Notes: generated from the letters alone by a model not told the origin. A DNA stretch of 29,682 nt from Bacteroidales bacterium UBA1180 (GCA_002310195.1 DBYS01000020.1:16688-46369); one strand, 5' to 3'. Shown: positions 1-8,276, counted from the first letter of the stretch. Translations and numbers: made by a program.

Positions 1-23
1 TCAAATTTTACTTCACGAATCAT
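1..23 (-). CDS. GGGtGRT-family protein, 5' end only
   Basis: Only the first seven codons are present (reading M-I-R-E-V-K-F); the gene runs off the left edge. A strong Shine-Dalgarno (GGAGG) lies about eight bases before the ATG and directly follows the stop codon of the NifU-like gene, so the two are almost certainly co-transcribed. The identity is inferred: the start peptide matches what I recall of the GGGtGRT family, which commonly sits next to this NifU-like protein in anaerobes. The family's biochemical role is unknown to me. Confidence 0.55.
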
Positions 24-35
24 AGTCTCTCCTCC

Positions 36-737
36 TTAGTTTTTACGTGGGTCAATCGATTTTACAGCGCCTTGCTCTTTGGTCGTACGGCCGTAGGTGC
101 CGGTGTTGGCCTTCAGAGCCTCATTGGCGTCCATACCTTTCTTCACAGCGTCCATGAACTTACCCATGTGCACATACTCGTAGCCGCACACCTCGTTGTC
201 CTCGTCCAGGAACTCCTTGGTGATGTAGCCCTCGGTCAGTTGCAGGTAGCGAACGCCCTTGGCTTGCGTCGAGTAGAGCGTACCGCACTGGCTAACCAGA
301 CCCTTGCCCAGATCTTCCAGACCGGCACCGATCGTCAGACCGCCCTCGCTGAAGGCACTCTGCGTACGGCCGTAAACGATCTGCAAGAACAGCTCGCGCA
401 TAGCGGTGTTGATAGCGTCACATACGAGGTCGGTGTTCAGCGCCTCGAGGATGGTCTTGCCCGGCAATATCTCTGCTGCCATTGCAGCCGAGTGCGTCAT
501 ACCCGAGCAACCGATGGTCTCAACGAGGGCTTCCTCGATGATTCCGTTCTTTACGTTCAAGCTGAGTTTGCATGTGCCCTGTTGGGGTGCGCACCAGCCG
601 ATACCGTGCGTCATACCTGAGATGTCCTTGATCTCGGTAGCCTTTACCCACTTACCCTCTTCGGGGATAGGAGCCGGACCGTGTTTCGGACCTTTGGCTA
701 CAACGCACATTTCTTGTACTTCTTTCGAATAGATCAT
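36..737 (-). CDS. NifU-like iron-sulfur cluster assembly scaffold protein
   Basis: A 233-residue cytoplasmic protein related to the NifU/IscU scaffold family, which holds nascent Fe-S clusters on conserved cysteines. Cysteines occur at 49 (GIGWCAPQQG), 56, 77 (ETIGCSGMTHS) and 106 (TDLVCDAIN); the 49/77/106 set resembles the three scaffold cysteines of IscU. The protein is longer than IscU (about 130 residues): an N-terminal extension precedes the scaffold fold, and a C-terminal region follows with more cysteines (151 and around 183). The ATG at 737 follows a Bacteroidota promoter and an 8-bp tandem repeat in the leader. The stop is 12 bp from the next gene's start, with that gene's ribosome site in between. 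No cysteine desulfurase gene is nearby, so its sulfur donor and targets are unknown. Family call is firm, function is inferred. Confidence 0.85.
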   Translation of the reverse strand: MIYSKEVQEMCVVAKGPKHGPAPIPEEGKWVKATEIKDISGMTHGIGWCAPQQGTCKLSLNVKNGIIEEALVETIGCSGMTHSAAMAAEILPGKTILEALNTDLVCDAINTAMRELFLQIVYGRTQSAFSEGGLTIGAGLEDLGKGLVSQCGTLYSTQAKGVRYLQLTEGYITKEFLDEDNEVCGYEYVHMGKFMDAVKKGMDANEALKANTGTYGRTTKEQGAVKSIDPRKN

Positions 738-787
738 GTGTTTTTGGTTTGTATTGTTTGTTAATTGAGTTTGTTAAATCTTTTCGG

Positions 788-819
788 GATATCGACATAT
801 CGATACATCGATATATCGA
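788..819. repeat. 8-bp tandem repeat (four units, NNYATCGA-like) in the 5' leader
   Basis: Four consecutive 8-base units read gatatcga, catatcga, tacatcga, tatatcga. They lie between the predicted transcription start and the start codon of the NifU-like gene. Each unit contains part of the palindrome ATCGAT, so the RNA could fold into alternative short hairpins. It may be an expression-tuning tract or one more of the short-period repeats scattered through this window. Confidence 0.75.
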
Positions 820-828
820 ACGCGGCTA

Positions 829-860
829 CAAAATTACGAAAAATATTTCACATTTCCAAA
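829..860 (-). promoter_or_regulatory. Bacteroidota sigma-ABfr promoter for the NifU-like gene
   Basis: On the minus strand, TTTG (860-857) is followed after 20 bases by TAATTTTG (836-829), matching the -33/-7 consensus TTTG and TAnnTTTG. The predicted start of transcription is near 822, giving a leader of about 85 bases that carries the 8-bp tandem repeat. Confidence 0.75.
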
Positions 861-878
861 TATTCCGCCAACTTTTTG

Positions 879-2231
879 CTATTTTTTGTAAAATAGCACC
901 CGGAAGCGCAGGTGGAACGCAGCGGCTGCTATCGTCAGTGCCACCACAAAGCTTATCCACATCCCTACTGCCCCCAGTCCGGCCGTGAACATCAGCACGT
1001 ACCCGAGCGGCAGGGCGATCACTACATACGTGATCACGGTGATCCACATCGGCACACGCACATCTGTCACGCCGCGGAGCATACCGGCACCTACGCATTG
1101 CAAGCCGTCGGCGTACTGCAGCATACCGGCGAACACCAGCAGCTGCGAGGCCAGACCTACCACCGCTTCATCTTCCGTAAACAGGTACGGGATCACGTTC
1201 CTCAGCCCTATCATCAGCGCCGCGCCTATCGTGTTCAGCAGCAGTATGAGGTGCACACTCGCGTTCGCCGCCATACGCATGGCATGCATGTCGCCGCGGC
1301 CGTACTGGTGCGATACGCGGATCGTCGTGGCCGAACTCACGCCCAGCGAGATCATGAACGTGAAGTCCGCCACCTGGTTCGTCACCTGATGCGCCGCCAG
1401 AGCTTCCTTGCTGATCCAACCCACCATGATGAACGATAGCGTGAACAGCACGGTCTCCATCGTTGTCTGCATGCCGATAGGCGCACCTACCCGCATCAGC
1501 TCGCGGATCGTTCCCCAGTCAGCATGAGCCCCCCGCCTGAAATATAGTCGCCACTCTTGGCGGCTCAGTATAGCCGCGAGGAACACGAGCGGCAACAATC
1601 CCCACGCTATCATCGTGGCCAAGCCCGCACCGGCGGCACCCATCGCGGGAGCACCCCAGTGACCGAATATCAGCACCCAGTTCAGCACAATGTTCAGCAC
1701 GTTCACGCCGAACGTCACCACCAGCGCTACGATCGTGTTGCCCAATCCTTCCATAAACTGCTTCTCGAGGCAGAACAGCAGGAACGGCACCAGACCGATG
1801 ATCCGCATCACGAGGTACGGCCGGGCCGCCTCAACCACCGCGGGATCCTGACCCATGTGCCCCAACAGCGGCACGCAGCCTATCAGCACCGCACAGGTCG
1901 CACCGCCTATCAGCAGCGTGAACCACAAGCCGTTCAGCAGCAGCGCTGCCACACGCTCGTCTTTGCCTTGCACAAACGCATGACCTACCAGCGGCGTCAC
2001 GGCCATCACCGCGCCCATAGCAAACACCATCAGCGTGAAGAACACACCGTTGGCGAAGCTCACCGCCGCCAGATCGGTCGTGCCGTAATGACCGACCATG
2101 ATTGTGTCCATCAGCCCCACCAGCGCCGCCCCGAGCTGCGTGAGCATCACGGGAAAAGCCACTGCGAGGTTCCGCCTGTAGTAAGGCATGTACTCCCGCA
2201 ACGCCGCGGATATGTTTAGGCTGCCTATCAT
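879..2231 (-). CDS. MATE family efflux transporter
   Basis: A 450-residue polytopic inner-membrane protein of the MATE (NorM-like) family, which exports cationic drugs or metabolites in exchange for Na+ or H+. The N-terminal half has the characteristic segment AVAFPVMLTQLGAALVGLMD followed by TIMVGHYG, and the second half repeats the fold (for example PIGMQTTMETVLFTLSFIM). Length is normal for the family. The reading frame stays open upstream to 2570, but the promoter at 2241-2271 rules that extension out. ATG 2231 gives MIGSLNIS and a leader of only a few bases. The internal ATG at 2189 (MPYYRRN), preceded by GGGAG, is a reasonable alternative. It lies downstream of the TPR/HTH regulator gene but has its own promoter. 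A perfect 8-bp hairpin (878-897) spans its stop codon. The substrate cannot be inferred. Confidence 0.9.
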   Translation of the reverse strand: MIGSLNISAALREYMPYYRRNLAVAFPVMLTQLGAALVGLMDTIMVGHYGTTDLAAVSFANGVFFTLMVFAMGAVMAVTPLVGHAFVQGKDERVAALLLNGLWFTLLIGGATCAVLIGCVPLLGHMGQDPAVVEAARPYLVMRIIGLVPFLLFCLEKQFMEGLGNTIVALVVTFGVNVLNIVLNWVLIFGHWGAPAMGAAGAGLATMIAWGLLPLVFLAAILSRQEWRLYFRRGAHADWGTIRELMRVGAPIGMQTTMETVLFTLSFIMVGWISKEALAAHQVTNQVADFTFMISLGVSSATTIRVSHQYGRGDMHAMRMAANASVHLILLLNTIGAALMIGLRNVIPYLFTEDEAVVGLASQLLVFAGMLQYADGLQCVGAGMLRGVTDVRVPMWITVITYVVIALPLGYVLMFTAGLGAVGMWISFVVALTIAAAAFHLRFRVLFYKK

Positions 2232-2240
2232 AAGCGAGCG

Positions 2241-2271
2241 CAAAATTACAAAAAAAATCCCACATTTGCAA
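2241..2271 (-). promoter_or_regulatory. Promoter for the MATE transporter gene
   Basis: Minus strand: TTGC (2271-2268), a 19-base spacer, then TAATTTTG (2248-2241). Transcription would start near 2235, only a few bases from the ATG at 2231. The mRNA is therefore nearly leaderless, unless translation starts at 2189. Confidence 0.7.
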
Positions 2272-2305
2272 GCAATGCAGGACTTTTTTTGCGAATTTGT
2301 GGTTT

Positions 2306-3556
2306 TCACCACCCACAGACTATACTTTGGAGTTTCTTTTGGAGTTTCCCGCCCGATACGCCAAGCTTGCGGGCTGTGAGATCCTTGAGCTTGCCGATGC
2401 TCTTTTGCGAACAAGGGAGCATGGCGGCTATCTGTTTGCCAGACAGCCCGATAAGCACCAGCACGCATATCCGCACATCCTGTTCGTTCAAGCCTTCTTT
2501 GTCGAGTATCGTCGCCAGGCCGCGGAACAGTTTGTCGGTCTGCCGGCAGAACGCCTCGTAGTCGTTCCACTTGAGTTCATCGCGCAGGTTCTCGGCGGTG
2601 CGGAGTATGCTTGCCGTCCGCTCAAACTCTTCGCGTCTTGCCTGTTCGTGCGCCGAGCTCTCGCGGTAGAGTTTGCGCCGCTCGCGCAGAACGGTGATGC
2701 CTGTCACGGCAATCACCAGACAGCCAAAAGCCAACAGCAACGCTTCGAGTAGCGGCCGCATGTTCCTCCGCGGCGAAGCCAGATCATCGGCTAACAACTG
2801 TACAGCCTGCATGAGCTTGCCGTGACGTTGCTCGATGGCTTTCTGCACATCGGCGCGTTCGGACGATAGTTCGCGTATAGCCTCAGCATCGGCCGTGGCA
2901 TCGTTGTGCGTGAGTATATAATAGATGTCGTCGAGATAGAACGGATTATCCGTTCGCGGCAGCAACTCGCGGGCATAGATTACTGCCGAATCGCCTGTGC
3001 CGAGATACGCGAATGCTTGCGCCCGGAGCATCTTGAGGTAATCGTTTGCCGCGGGCATCGTGTAATGGAGCACCGAATCGTACTCCTCGGCAAACAGACA
3101 TGCCGCAGCACGGGTCTCGATGATCTTATCCGTCAGCGGATACATCGGATAAACCTGCACCGCCGCATCGATGAGCACCCACGCTGAGTCTTTGTGGTGC
3201 ATGGCAGCTTGCTCCCATGCCATGTTGTTCAGCGCGTAGGCATAAGCGAGATCATCTTTTGCGGCAGCGAAGTGCTCCGCCGACATCGCATAGACGTAAC
3301 ATGCCAAGCCGTGCTCGTTCGCCTGACGGCACATGTTCGCCATGTTCGAATAGATGCGCCCGAGCAACGTTTCATCGTCCGTCTCGCTATGCGCAGCGCG
3401 GATGAACACCGCCATCGCCTCGGCAGGCTCACCCTGTTCGCGCAAAGCTCTGCCTTGTTCGTACAACGCCTGCACATCGTTATGCGACAGCCTGCCACAG
3501 GACACAACAATTCCGCACCAAACAGTCAGAAGTAATATGTAGCGTGCTCTGTTCAT
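2306..3556 (-). CDS. Membrane-anchored lipoprotein/TPR/HTH regulator (paralog A)
   Basis: A 416-residue protein with four parts: a lipoprotein signal peptide ending at the lipobox cysteine (GIVVSC, Cys20); a helical TPR-like region (about 25-215); one transmembrane helix (about 268-290, LLLAFGCLVIAVTGITVL); and a C-terminal helix-turn-helix resembling the LuxR/GerE type (about 355-405, LNEQDVRICVLVLIGLSGKQ). The likely topology is periplasmic TPRs and a cytoplasmic DNA-binding end, that is, a one-component sensor spanning the inner membrane. Its ATG overlaps the stop of the preceding secreted-protein gene by four bases (ATGA), so translation is probably coupled and the secreted proteins are candidate partners. 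A clear paralog lies at 19776-20678. No regulator of this exact kind is assigned a target here. Architecture is seen; signal and operator are unknown. Confidence 0.75.
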   Translation of the reverse strand: MNRARYILLLTVWCGIVVSCGRLSHNDVQALYEQGRALREQGEPAEAMAVFIRAAHSETDDETLLGRIYSNMANMCRQANEHGLACYVYAMSAEHFAAAKDDLAYAYALNNMAWEQAAMHHKDSAWVLIDAAVQVYPMYPLTDKIIETRAAACLFAEEYDSVLHYTMPAANDYLKMLRAQAFAYLGTGDSAVIYARELLPRTDNPFYLDDIYYILTHNDATADAEAIRELSSERADVQKAIEQRHGKLMQAVQLLADDLASPRRNMRPLLEALLLAFGCLVIAVTGITVLRERRKLYRESSAHEQARREEFERTASILRTAENLRDELKWNDYEAFCRQTDKLFRGLATILDKEGLNEQDVRICVLVLIGLSGKQIAAMLPCSQKSIGKLKDLTARKLGVSGGKLQKKLQSIVCGW

Positions 3557-6072
3557 TCAATCTGCATGCCGGTTGGGGTAAATATCCTGTCACCTTGGCG
3601 GATAAGCAGTTGTCCATTGCGGAGGATCTTCGCTGCCGCTGTAGCCACAGCTTCCGGCACGACGGGCTCAATGGCTGATTTGCCGTAGTCGAACGTGCCG
3701 TAAATGCCATAGCCCCACTCCGGGTTCGTCAGGTCAAGGCGGTACGAACCGTCCTCTGTAATTGTGACGGATACTGTGTTGCGGAACGTATCTTCCCGAA
3801 CAAGCTTCGTTTGAGCCTGTTCGTTGTGCCTAAACGGAGTACCGGCCGGTGATTTCTTGAGCGAATACGTGATTTCCTCGCCGGTGTACTCGCGGATTGT
3901 CAGCACATCATTGAGTAGCGTTGCCACAATCTGGTTCGGGTCAACGGGGTCAACCGTCGATGATCCCGGACTGTCCTTAACGTATCTGTAAAGCTTGACT
4001 GTGTCACCGGGTTGTTCTGTACTATCATAATAGCACCAGTCCCATGCAGGATTGTCGTACACTAATTCTCCATCTTTGTAAGCACAGAGCACGGCATAAC
4101 CCCGGCTATCATCACAACCTACACAGCGTTTAGAGCCAATAGGCCCGTCGCTAAATCCTATTCCCTCTTTCCAGTAGTAAAAGAGTGGTCCTAATTCCAA
4201 ACCGGGCTCAGGAGTAACGTAACCGGTGCTCAGTACAAATCTGCGCGGAGCCGTTTCCTGTATCTCTACCACTTCCATCTGCCAGCCGTCGGGAGAATCC
4301 GCAACCGAACCTCCTAACCAGACGTTTGTCAGCACATCGCCCGCTTTCGCGTTGAACGCGTACAGCAAATATTCGTGCGTCGTGCCTGCGGGTACGCAAT
4401 AGATATCGCGGTTATCTCCCTCCCTCAGTGCTCCTTCGTACTCGCCATCCGCGAGCAGTTGGCGGTATCTGCGTTCGCCAATGATTGTGTCTTTTCCCAA
4501 CGCGTGTACGTAGGTTTTATACTCTTCGCACCCTCCGCACATAACGTTATCCACAACCATCACATTCCATGTGTCACACAGCGACTTCAGGCGGAGAGGG
4601 TCACATGCACAGTTAGCATCGCCAACATATATTTTTCTTCCGTCTTTGCAAGCGCATGCGAGATAAGGAGTATTTAGCATATAAACGATATCACCCGCCG
4701 GTCCTTCACTTGTTGCAGAGCCTACACTATCAGTCCAAAGTTCCCAGAAATCCTCAAAATAATGACCGCTTTCTATAACATGGACCTTTGCTTGAAATGT
4801 CCTAAGTCGCCCTGTAGAAATTTCTGTTATTATCGCCGTTGTACATTGCATATTTGTGCCCATCCATAGATTCTTCAATGTATCCCCCACGTTGGCATTA
4901 AATGCATATAGCAAGTACTCATGTGTGCTATCAGTTGGCACATAATAAATATCGGCATTATCCCCTTCCCGCAATGCTCCCAAATAATCATCGTTAGAAG
5001 AATATCTGTATCCTACTCTACCGCGCAACTGCCTATACTTGTGTTCGCCGATAACGGTATCTGCGGCGAGGTGTTGCGAATAATACACCGGAGTCGCAGG
5101 AATATCCATTCCTGCTGCATAATAAGTGACATAATGCCACTCATCACATAGCGACGGTAGGCGGAGAGGATGCAATTCGCCTATGCTGTTGCAGATTCCC
5201 GGTTCTGTTTCGTAAATTAGTCCGCCATCCAACGAACAGCACATGTGCGTACCACCGCATGTAGTTATATCCGGCATTATGATAGGTGACAATATGCCAT
5301 ATTCGCTGCCTACATATTCTATATCCGGCATACGGCCATCGTACCACAAACGTTTGGCCTTCCTTCCGTCTCCCAATAGTACAGAATCTATACGCAAAAC
5401 ATGAGCATATACTTGACCATAAACATCAATCTGCGATGCGTCAGCACTTATCCCGAAATAATATTGCGGAATAGAGTCACCTATTTCAAGCCCGAAGTCA
5501 TATAGCAAGTAATCTTTGTTATTGATCCATGCATAGATTTTCTGCCCGTATTGCCTGATAGGTATATCAACCGGACCGTGTACTATGCTGTAAGATCTGC
5601 CTTCGATAAACGTATTATTTTGCAACTCACATGTATATGACCAAGAGTCACAACCTTCGTAAGGTGTGAAAAATGTTGTCCAAGTCATACCTTTCGGGAA
5701 ATCAGTCGCCCATCGCCCCCGGAAGTTTAGCGGTCTGACCTTTACACAATCTTCGATTTGTGCAAAAAAGAAGTAGCGCCCCATCCTGAGTGATGACAAA
5801 TCAATCTTTTCATTAGGTTGCGCGTACGATACAAGATATATAGTTGCAGAGTCTTCTCTTACTCCGGTGATCCATACACTGTCAACATACGGCTGATTAT
5901 GTAGCAGTTCTCCGGTGAACATATATGTTACCGTACTATCAATATGTGGCTCCACAACCAAAGTATATTGAGAACAAGGATCATCCTCCAATTGCTCGGT
6001 TACCTTGGCCTCACTTATTGTCCATACGCTGCCTGCTATCGCAAGCATCAACGTGAAGATGAATTTACGCAT
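3553..6072 (-). CDS. Secreted repeat protein with type IX-like C-terminal tail (copy 1)
   Basis: An 839-residue exported protein. The ATG at 6072 (MRKFIFTLMLAIAGSVW) is preferred over an in-frame GTG at 6078 because the paralog upstream starts the same way. After the signal peptide come three related units of about 180 residues (approximately 145-310, 310-500 and 500-680). The last two start with a PLRL-x-SLCD-x-W motif, and all three contain a Y-LLY-F-...-GD motif (for example EYLLYAFNANVGD, EYLLYAFNAKAGD). The last ~150 residues begin at YVKDSPGSSTVDPVDPNQ and are shared with copy 2, ending ILRNGQLLIRQGDRIF-TPTGMQIE. This closing module resembles the sorting domains that direct proteins through the type IX secretion system, so a cell-surface or secreted location is likely. 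Many cysteines suggest disulfides. No catalytic motif was recognised. It lies 67 bp after copy 2 and overlaps the TPR/HTH gene. Confidence 0.75.
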   Translation of the reverse strand: MRKFIFTLMLAIAGSVWTISEAKVTEQLEDDPCSQYTLVVEPHIDSTVTYMFTGELLHNQPYVDSVWITGVREDSATIYLVSYAQPNEKIDLSSLRMGRYFFFAQIEDCVKVRPLNFRGRWATDFPKGMTWTTFFTPYEGCDSWSYTCELQNNTFIEGRSYSIVHGPVDIPIRQYGQKIYAWINNKDYLLYDFGLEIGDSIPQYYFGISADASQIDVYGQVYAHVLRIDSVLLGDGRKAKRLWYDGRMPDIEYVGSEYGILSPIIMPDITTCGGTHMCCSLDGGLIYETEPGICNSIGELHPLRLPSLCDEWHYVTYYAAGMDIPATPVYYSQHLAADTVIGEHKYRQLRGRVGYRYSSNDDYLGALREGDNADIYYVPTDSTHEYLLYAFNANVGDTLKNLWMGTNMQCTTAIITEISTGRLRTFQAKVHVIESGHYFEDFWELWTDSVGSATSEGPAGDIVYMLNTPYLACACKDGRKIYVGDANCACDPLRLKSLCDTWNVMVVDNVMCGGCEEYKTYVHALGKDTIIGERRYRQLLADGEYEGALREGDNRDIYCVPAGTTHEYLLYAFNAKAGDVLTNVWLGGSVADSPDGWQMEVVEIQETAPRRFVLSTGYVTPEPGLELGPLFYYWKEGIGFSDGPIGSKRCVGCDDSRGYAVLCAYKDGELVYDNPAWDWCYYDSTEQPGDTVKLYRYVKDSPGSSTVDPVDPNQIVATLLNDVLTIREYTGEEITYSLKKSPAGTPFRHNEQAQTKLVREDTFRNTVSVTITEDGSYRLDLTNPEWGYGIYGTFDYGKSAIEPVVPEAVATAAAKILRNGQLLIRQGDRIFTPTGMQIE

Positions 6073-6139
6073 AATCACTGTTATTTAGAGTGTTACATGA
6101 TCGTATATTACTGACTCTCAACCACTTATCAGCATCCAC

Positions 6140-7378
6140 CTACTCCACCTGCATGCCGGTTGGCGTGTATATACGGTCGCCCTGCCGGATGAACATCCTT
6201 CCGTCAATGAGGTACTTGTATGCCGGCATCTCGGGCGTGACAGGCTCAAGGCCGTTCGCGCCGTAGTAGAAGGTGCCGACTAACGTGTAGTCCCACAGCG
6301 GATTGGTCAGTTCCAGCGTGTAGGTGCCGTACTCGCTCACTTGGATCGACGCGCTGCCGCGGAACGTGTCAGCCGCGATCTTCGTCTGCGCCTGCGTGTT
6401 TCGCCGCGCCGGTGCACTTGACGGAGACTTTTGCAGTGTGTAGCCAATCTCATCGCCGGTGTACTCGTGTATCGTCAGGTACTCGCCCTGCAACGTCGCC
6501 ACGACCTGGTTCGGGTCAACCGGATCGACCGTCGATGACCCCGGACTATCCTTGACGTACTTATACAGCTGGATGGTGTCTATCTGTTGCTTTGCTGCTG
6601 AATAACGTTTGAGATATTGGTAGAACGTGACGGGGCCTTCATCTCCGCCGTAGGAGTCAAACTGCCACTCCATCTCTTTGTCGGTCAGTTTGTAGATGGT
6701 AATCGGTGAGTTGCCTCCATCCCACGGGTGCTCACGTTCCACAGTATCAAACAAGCCTTTGACTGTCAGCAGCATGGTTCCGTTTGACTGGTTTTGCGTT
6801 GAATAAGTCAACAGGTTGTCATAAGTGGCACCATTGACAGTGTGCACAACCCATTGGTCGTAGAACATATATAGTATTTCATCGGCAATAGTACGCGTGA
6901 AGACACCGCCGAACCCGTCACCGTCGCATACGGTTTCCTTTTCTACCTTCCAACCGCCGAGCAGCCAGTTCTCCGATCTCCATAGTTCGATCTTATTAAC
7001 TTGCATGTAATTCACTTGTATGAATTGAGACTCCCCTCGTTCAAACCTCGTGCCGGACAATAGTGCATGGTATGAATAACTCATATTCATAGCATTATGG
7101 GGCGTCAGAAATTCACGATCACAGAAGTTTTGCCACTCTTCGCTCAAACCGGTGAGATAATATAATCCATTTTCCGCAGATAGGGCAACTGTCGCACACG
7201 GCACACAAGGCTCTTCCTCGCTTGCACTTTCACACGGAAGGCTTGCCCCTTGCAGTGTACCGCTATATATGGCGAGCATTGAATGTCCCGACTCTCCGGT
7301 TGCCATACATATCGCATGGCTTATTGTCCATACGCAGCCTGCTATCGCAAGCATCAACGTGATGATAAATTTTTTCAT
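6140..7378 (-). CDS. Secreted protein with type IX-like C-terminal tail (copy 2)
   Basis: A 412-residue exported protein. ATG 7378 (MKKFIITLMLAIAGCVW) is chosen to match copy 1; the in-frame ATG at 7387 is possible. Signal peptide and the final ~150 residues (from YVKDSPGSSTVDPVDPNQ to TPTGMQVE) closely match copy 1, while the middle is different and lacks the ~180-residue repeats. This points to duplication with replacement or fast divergence of the functional centre. The C-terminal segment YLIDGRMFIRQGDRIY resembles a type IX secretion sorting tail. It is the first gene of the unit with copy 1 and the TPR/HTH regulator, under the promoter at 7429-7460. No enzymatic motif seen; function unknown. 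Confidence 0.72.
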   Translation of the reverse strand: MKKFIITLMLAIAGCVWTISHAICMATGESGHSMLAIYSGTLQGASLPCESASEEEPCVPCATVALSAENGLYYLTGLSEEWQNFCDREFLTPHNAMNMSYSYHALLSGTRFERGESQFIQVNYMQVNKIELWRSENWLLGGWKVEKETVCDGDGFGGVFTRTIADEILYMFYDQWVVHTVNGATYDNLLTYSTQNQSNGTMLLTVKGLFDTVEREHPWDGGNSPITIYKLTDKEMEWQFDSYGGDEGPVTFYQYLKRYSAAKQQIDTIQLYKYVKDSPGSSTVDPVDPNQVVATLQGEYLTIHEYTGDEIGYTLQKSPSSAPARRNTQAQTKIAADTFRGSASIQVSEYGTYTLELTNPLWDYTLVGTFYYGANGLEPVTPEMPAYKYLIDGRMFIRQGDRIYTPTGMQVE

Positions 7379-7428
7379 AAATTGCATGCGTTTAATCGGT
7401 CAGCCCCGAGGGGTTTCGAAATTTAGTG

Positions 7429-7460
7429 CAAAGGTACGACAATTTTTTGACATTTGCAAA
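7429..7460 (-). promoter_or_regulatory. Promoter of the secreted-protein/TPR-HTH operon
   Basis: Minus strand: TTTG (7460-7457), exactly 20 bases, then TACCTTTG (7436-7429). The leader of about 40 bases includes a small hairpin, CCCCTCGGGG (near 7404-7413). Confidence 0.8.
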
Positions 7461-7568
7461 TTTTTGTGTTTGAAAAATCAAAAATGTAAGTATATGATTA
7501 TAAGCGCTTTGCAGTTACAGCAGTTTGAAAAACGTATTTTGGGAGTGCAAAAAGTGCCAAAAACGGAG

Positions 7569-8126
7569 TTAAGCGGCTATGCGAATGGCGGGTGGCGGTG
7601 TGTAGAACGGCATTATTCGGGCATGAGCGGCGAGGTGGATAAGTGAGGGCGGAGCCGGTTGTTCGAGTTGCCGGTCGGTAGCACGGAGAGAGTCGTAGAT
7701 AGTAACGTAAACAAACGGGTAGAAGTTGGGGTAGACCTTCTTGCCCGGAACAGGGTTATAGAGCTGCTCAAAGAACAAGATCTTCCACTCGAGTGCCGCA
7801 ACAGGATCGCGTTCGATGGCATGAGCGCGGCGCTGGGCTTCCTTGATGATCTCGCGATTAGCTAAACAACCGGCCGACCACGCTTTGGGAAAGTGGTAAG
7901 TATAGAGTTCGTGTGCCGGGCGATGGCGCGAAGGACGGAGGATGATATTCTTGTGGTAATGCTGTGCCTGCTTAGGTGTATTAACCGCACCGCGGTACTC
8001 CTTGACAGCGTCAATGAGAGTACAATAACGAACACCCCTAACGTGCGGAGTATCAGGGATTTGCATCGACTCGACGATCGTGCGTTGCAAGAGGTCAAGC
8101 ATTTTAGATTTTAAGTGTTGCGACAT
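7569..8126 (-). CDS. Hypothetical protein, basic and histidine-rich
   Basis: An unrecognised protein of 185 residues starting at ATG 8126 (MSQHLKSKMLDLLQ). The frame is open to 8258, but the extension would start inside a 22-bp tandem repeat and reads as low-quality sequence. It has no signal peptide or membrane helix, so it should be cytoplasmic. It is rich in His, Arg and Tyr, with a conserved-looking block around RPSRHRPAHELYTYHFPKAW and a later aromatic stretch VYPNFYPFVYVTIYD. The last ~25 residues (RQLEQPAPP onward) look disordered. No housekeeping promoter was found in front of it. The flanking DNA is AT-rich compared with neighbours, so it may have been acquired. Function cannot be stated. 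Confidence 0.55.
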   Translation of the reverse strand: MSQHLKSKMLDLLQRTIVESMQIPDTPHVRGVRYCTLIDAVKEYRGAVNTPKQAQHYHKNIILRPSRHRPAHELYTYHFPKAWSAGCLANREIIKEAQRRAHAIERDPVAALEWKILFFEQLYNPVPGKKVYPNFYPFVYVTIYDSLRATDRQLEQPAPPSLIHLAAHARIMPFYTPPPAIRIAA

Positions 8127-8232
8127 GTGCGTTAAGTATTTGATATTGTTGATGTTACAAGTGTTAAAAAATTTATATGGTCTAGGATTGTCTCGAAGGG
8201 GTCCGTTGACAGTCTGCAGAGAGTACCGAAAT

Positions 8233-8276
8233 TCATCGCACAAAAGTGGTAAAATCATCGCCCAAAAGTGGTCGAT
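8233..8276. repeat. 22-bp direct tandem repeat (two units)
   Basis: Two head-to-tail copies beginning tcatcgcacaaaagtggt (8233) and tcatcgcccaaaagtggt (8255), 17 of the first 18 bases identical. The spacing of 22 bp is about two helical turns. They lie between ttcA and the hypothetical gene, where a regulator or a short repeat family could explain them. Confidence 0.75.

Noticed and set aside
788..819. Possible CRISPR-like array
   Set aside because: The units are 8 bp with no spacers, so it is a simple tandem repeat; no cas genes are present.
878..897. Perfect hairpin GCTATTTT/AAAATAGC at the MATE stop codon as a terminator
   Set aside because: No T run follows the stem on the minus strand and G-C content is low; it may be chance or an mRNA end structure.
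2232..2570. N-terminal extension of the MATE transporter to 563 residues
   Set aside because: The extension overlaps the end of the TPR/HTH gene, contains the promoter, and is not like MATE N-termini.
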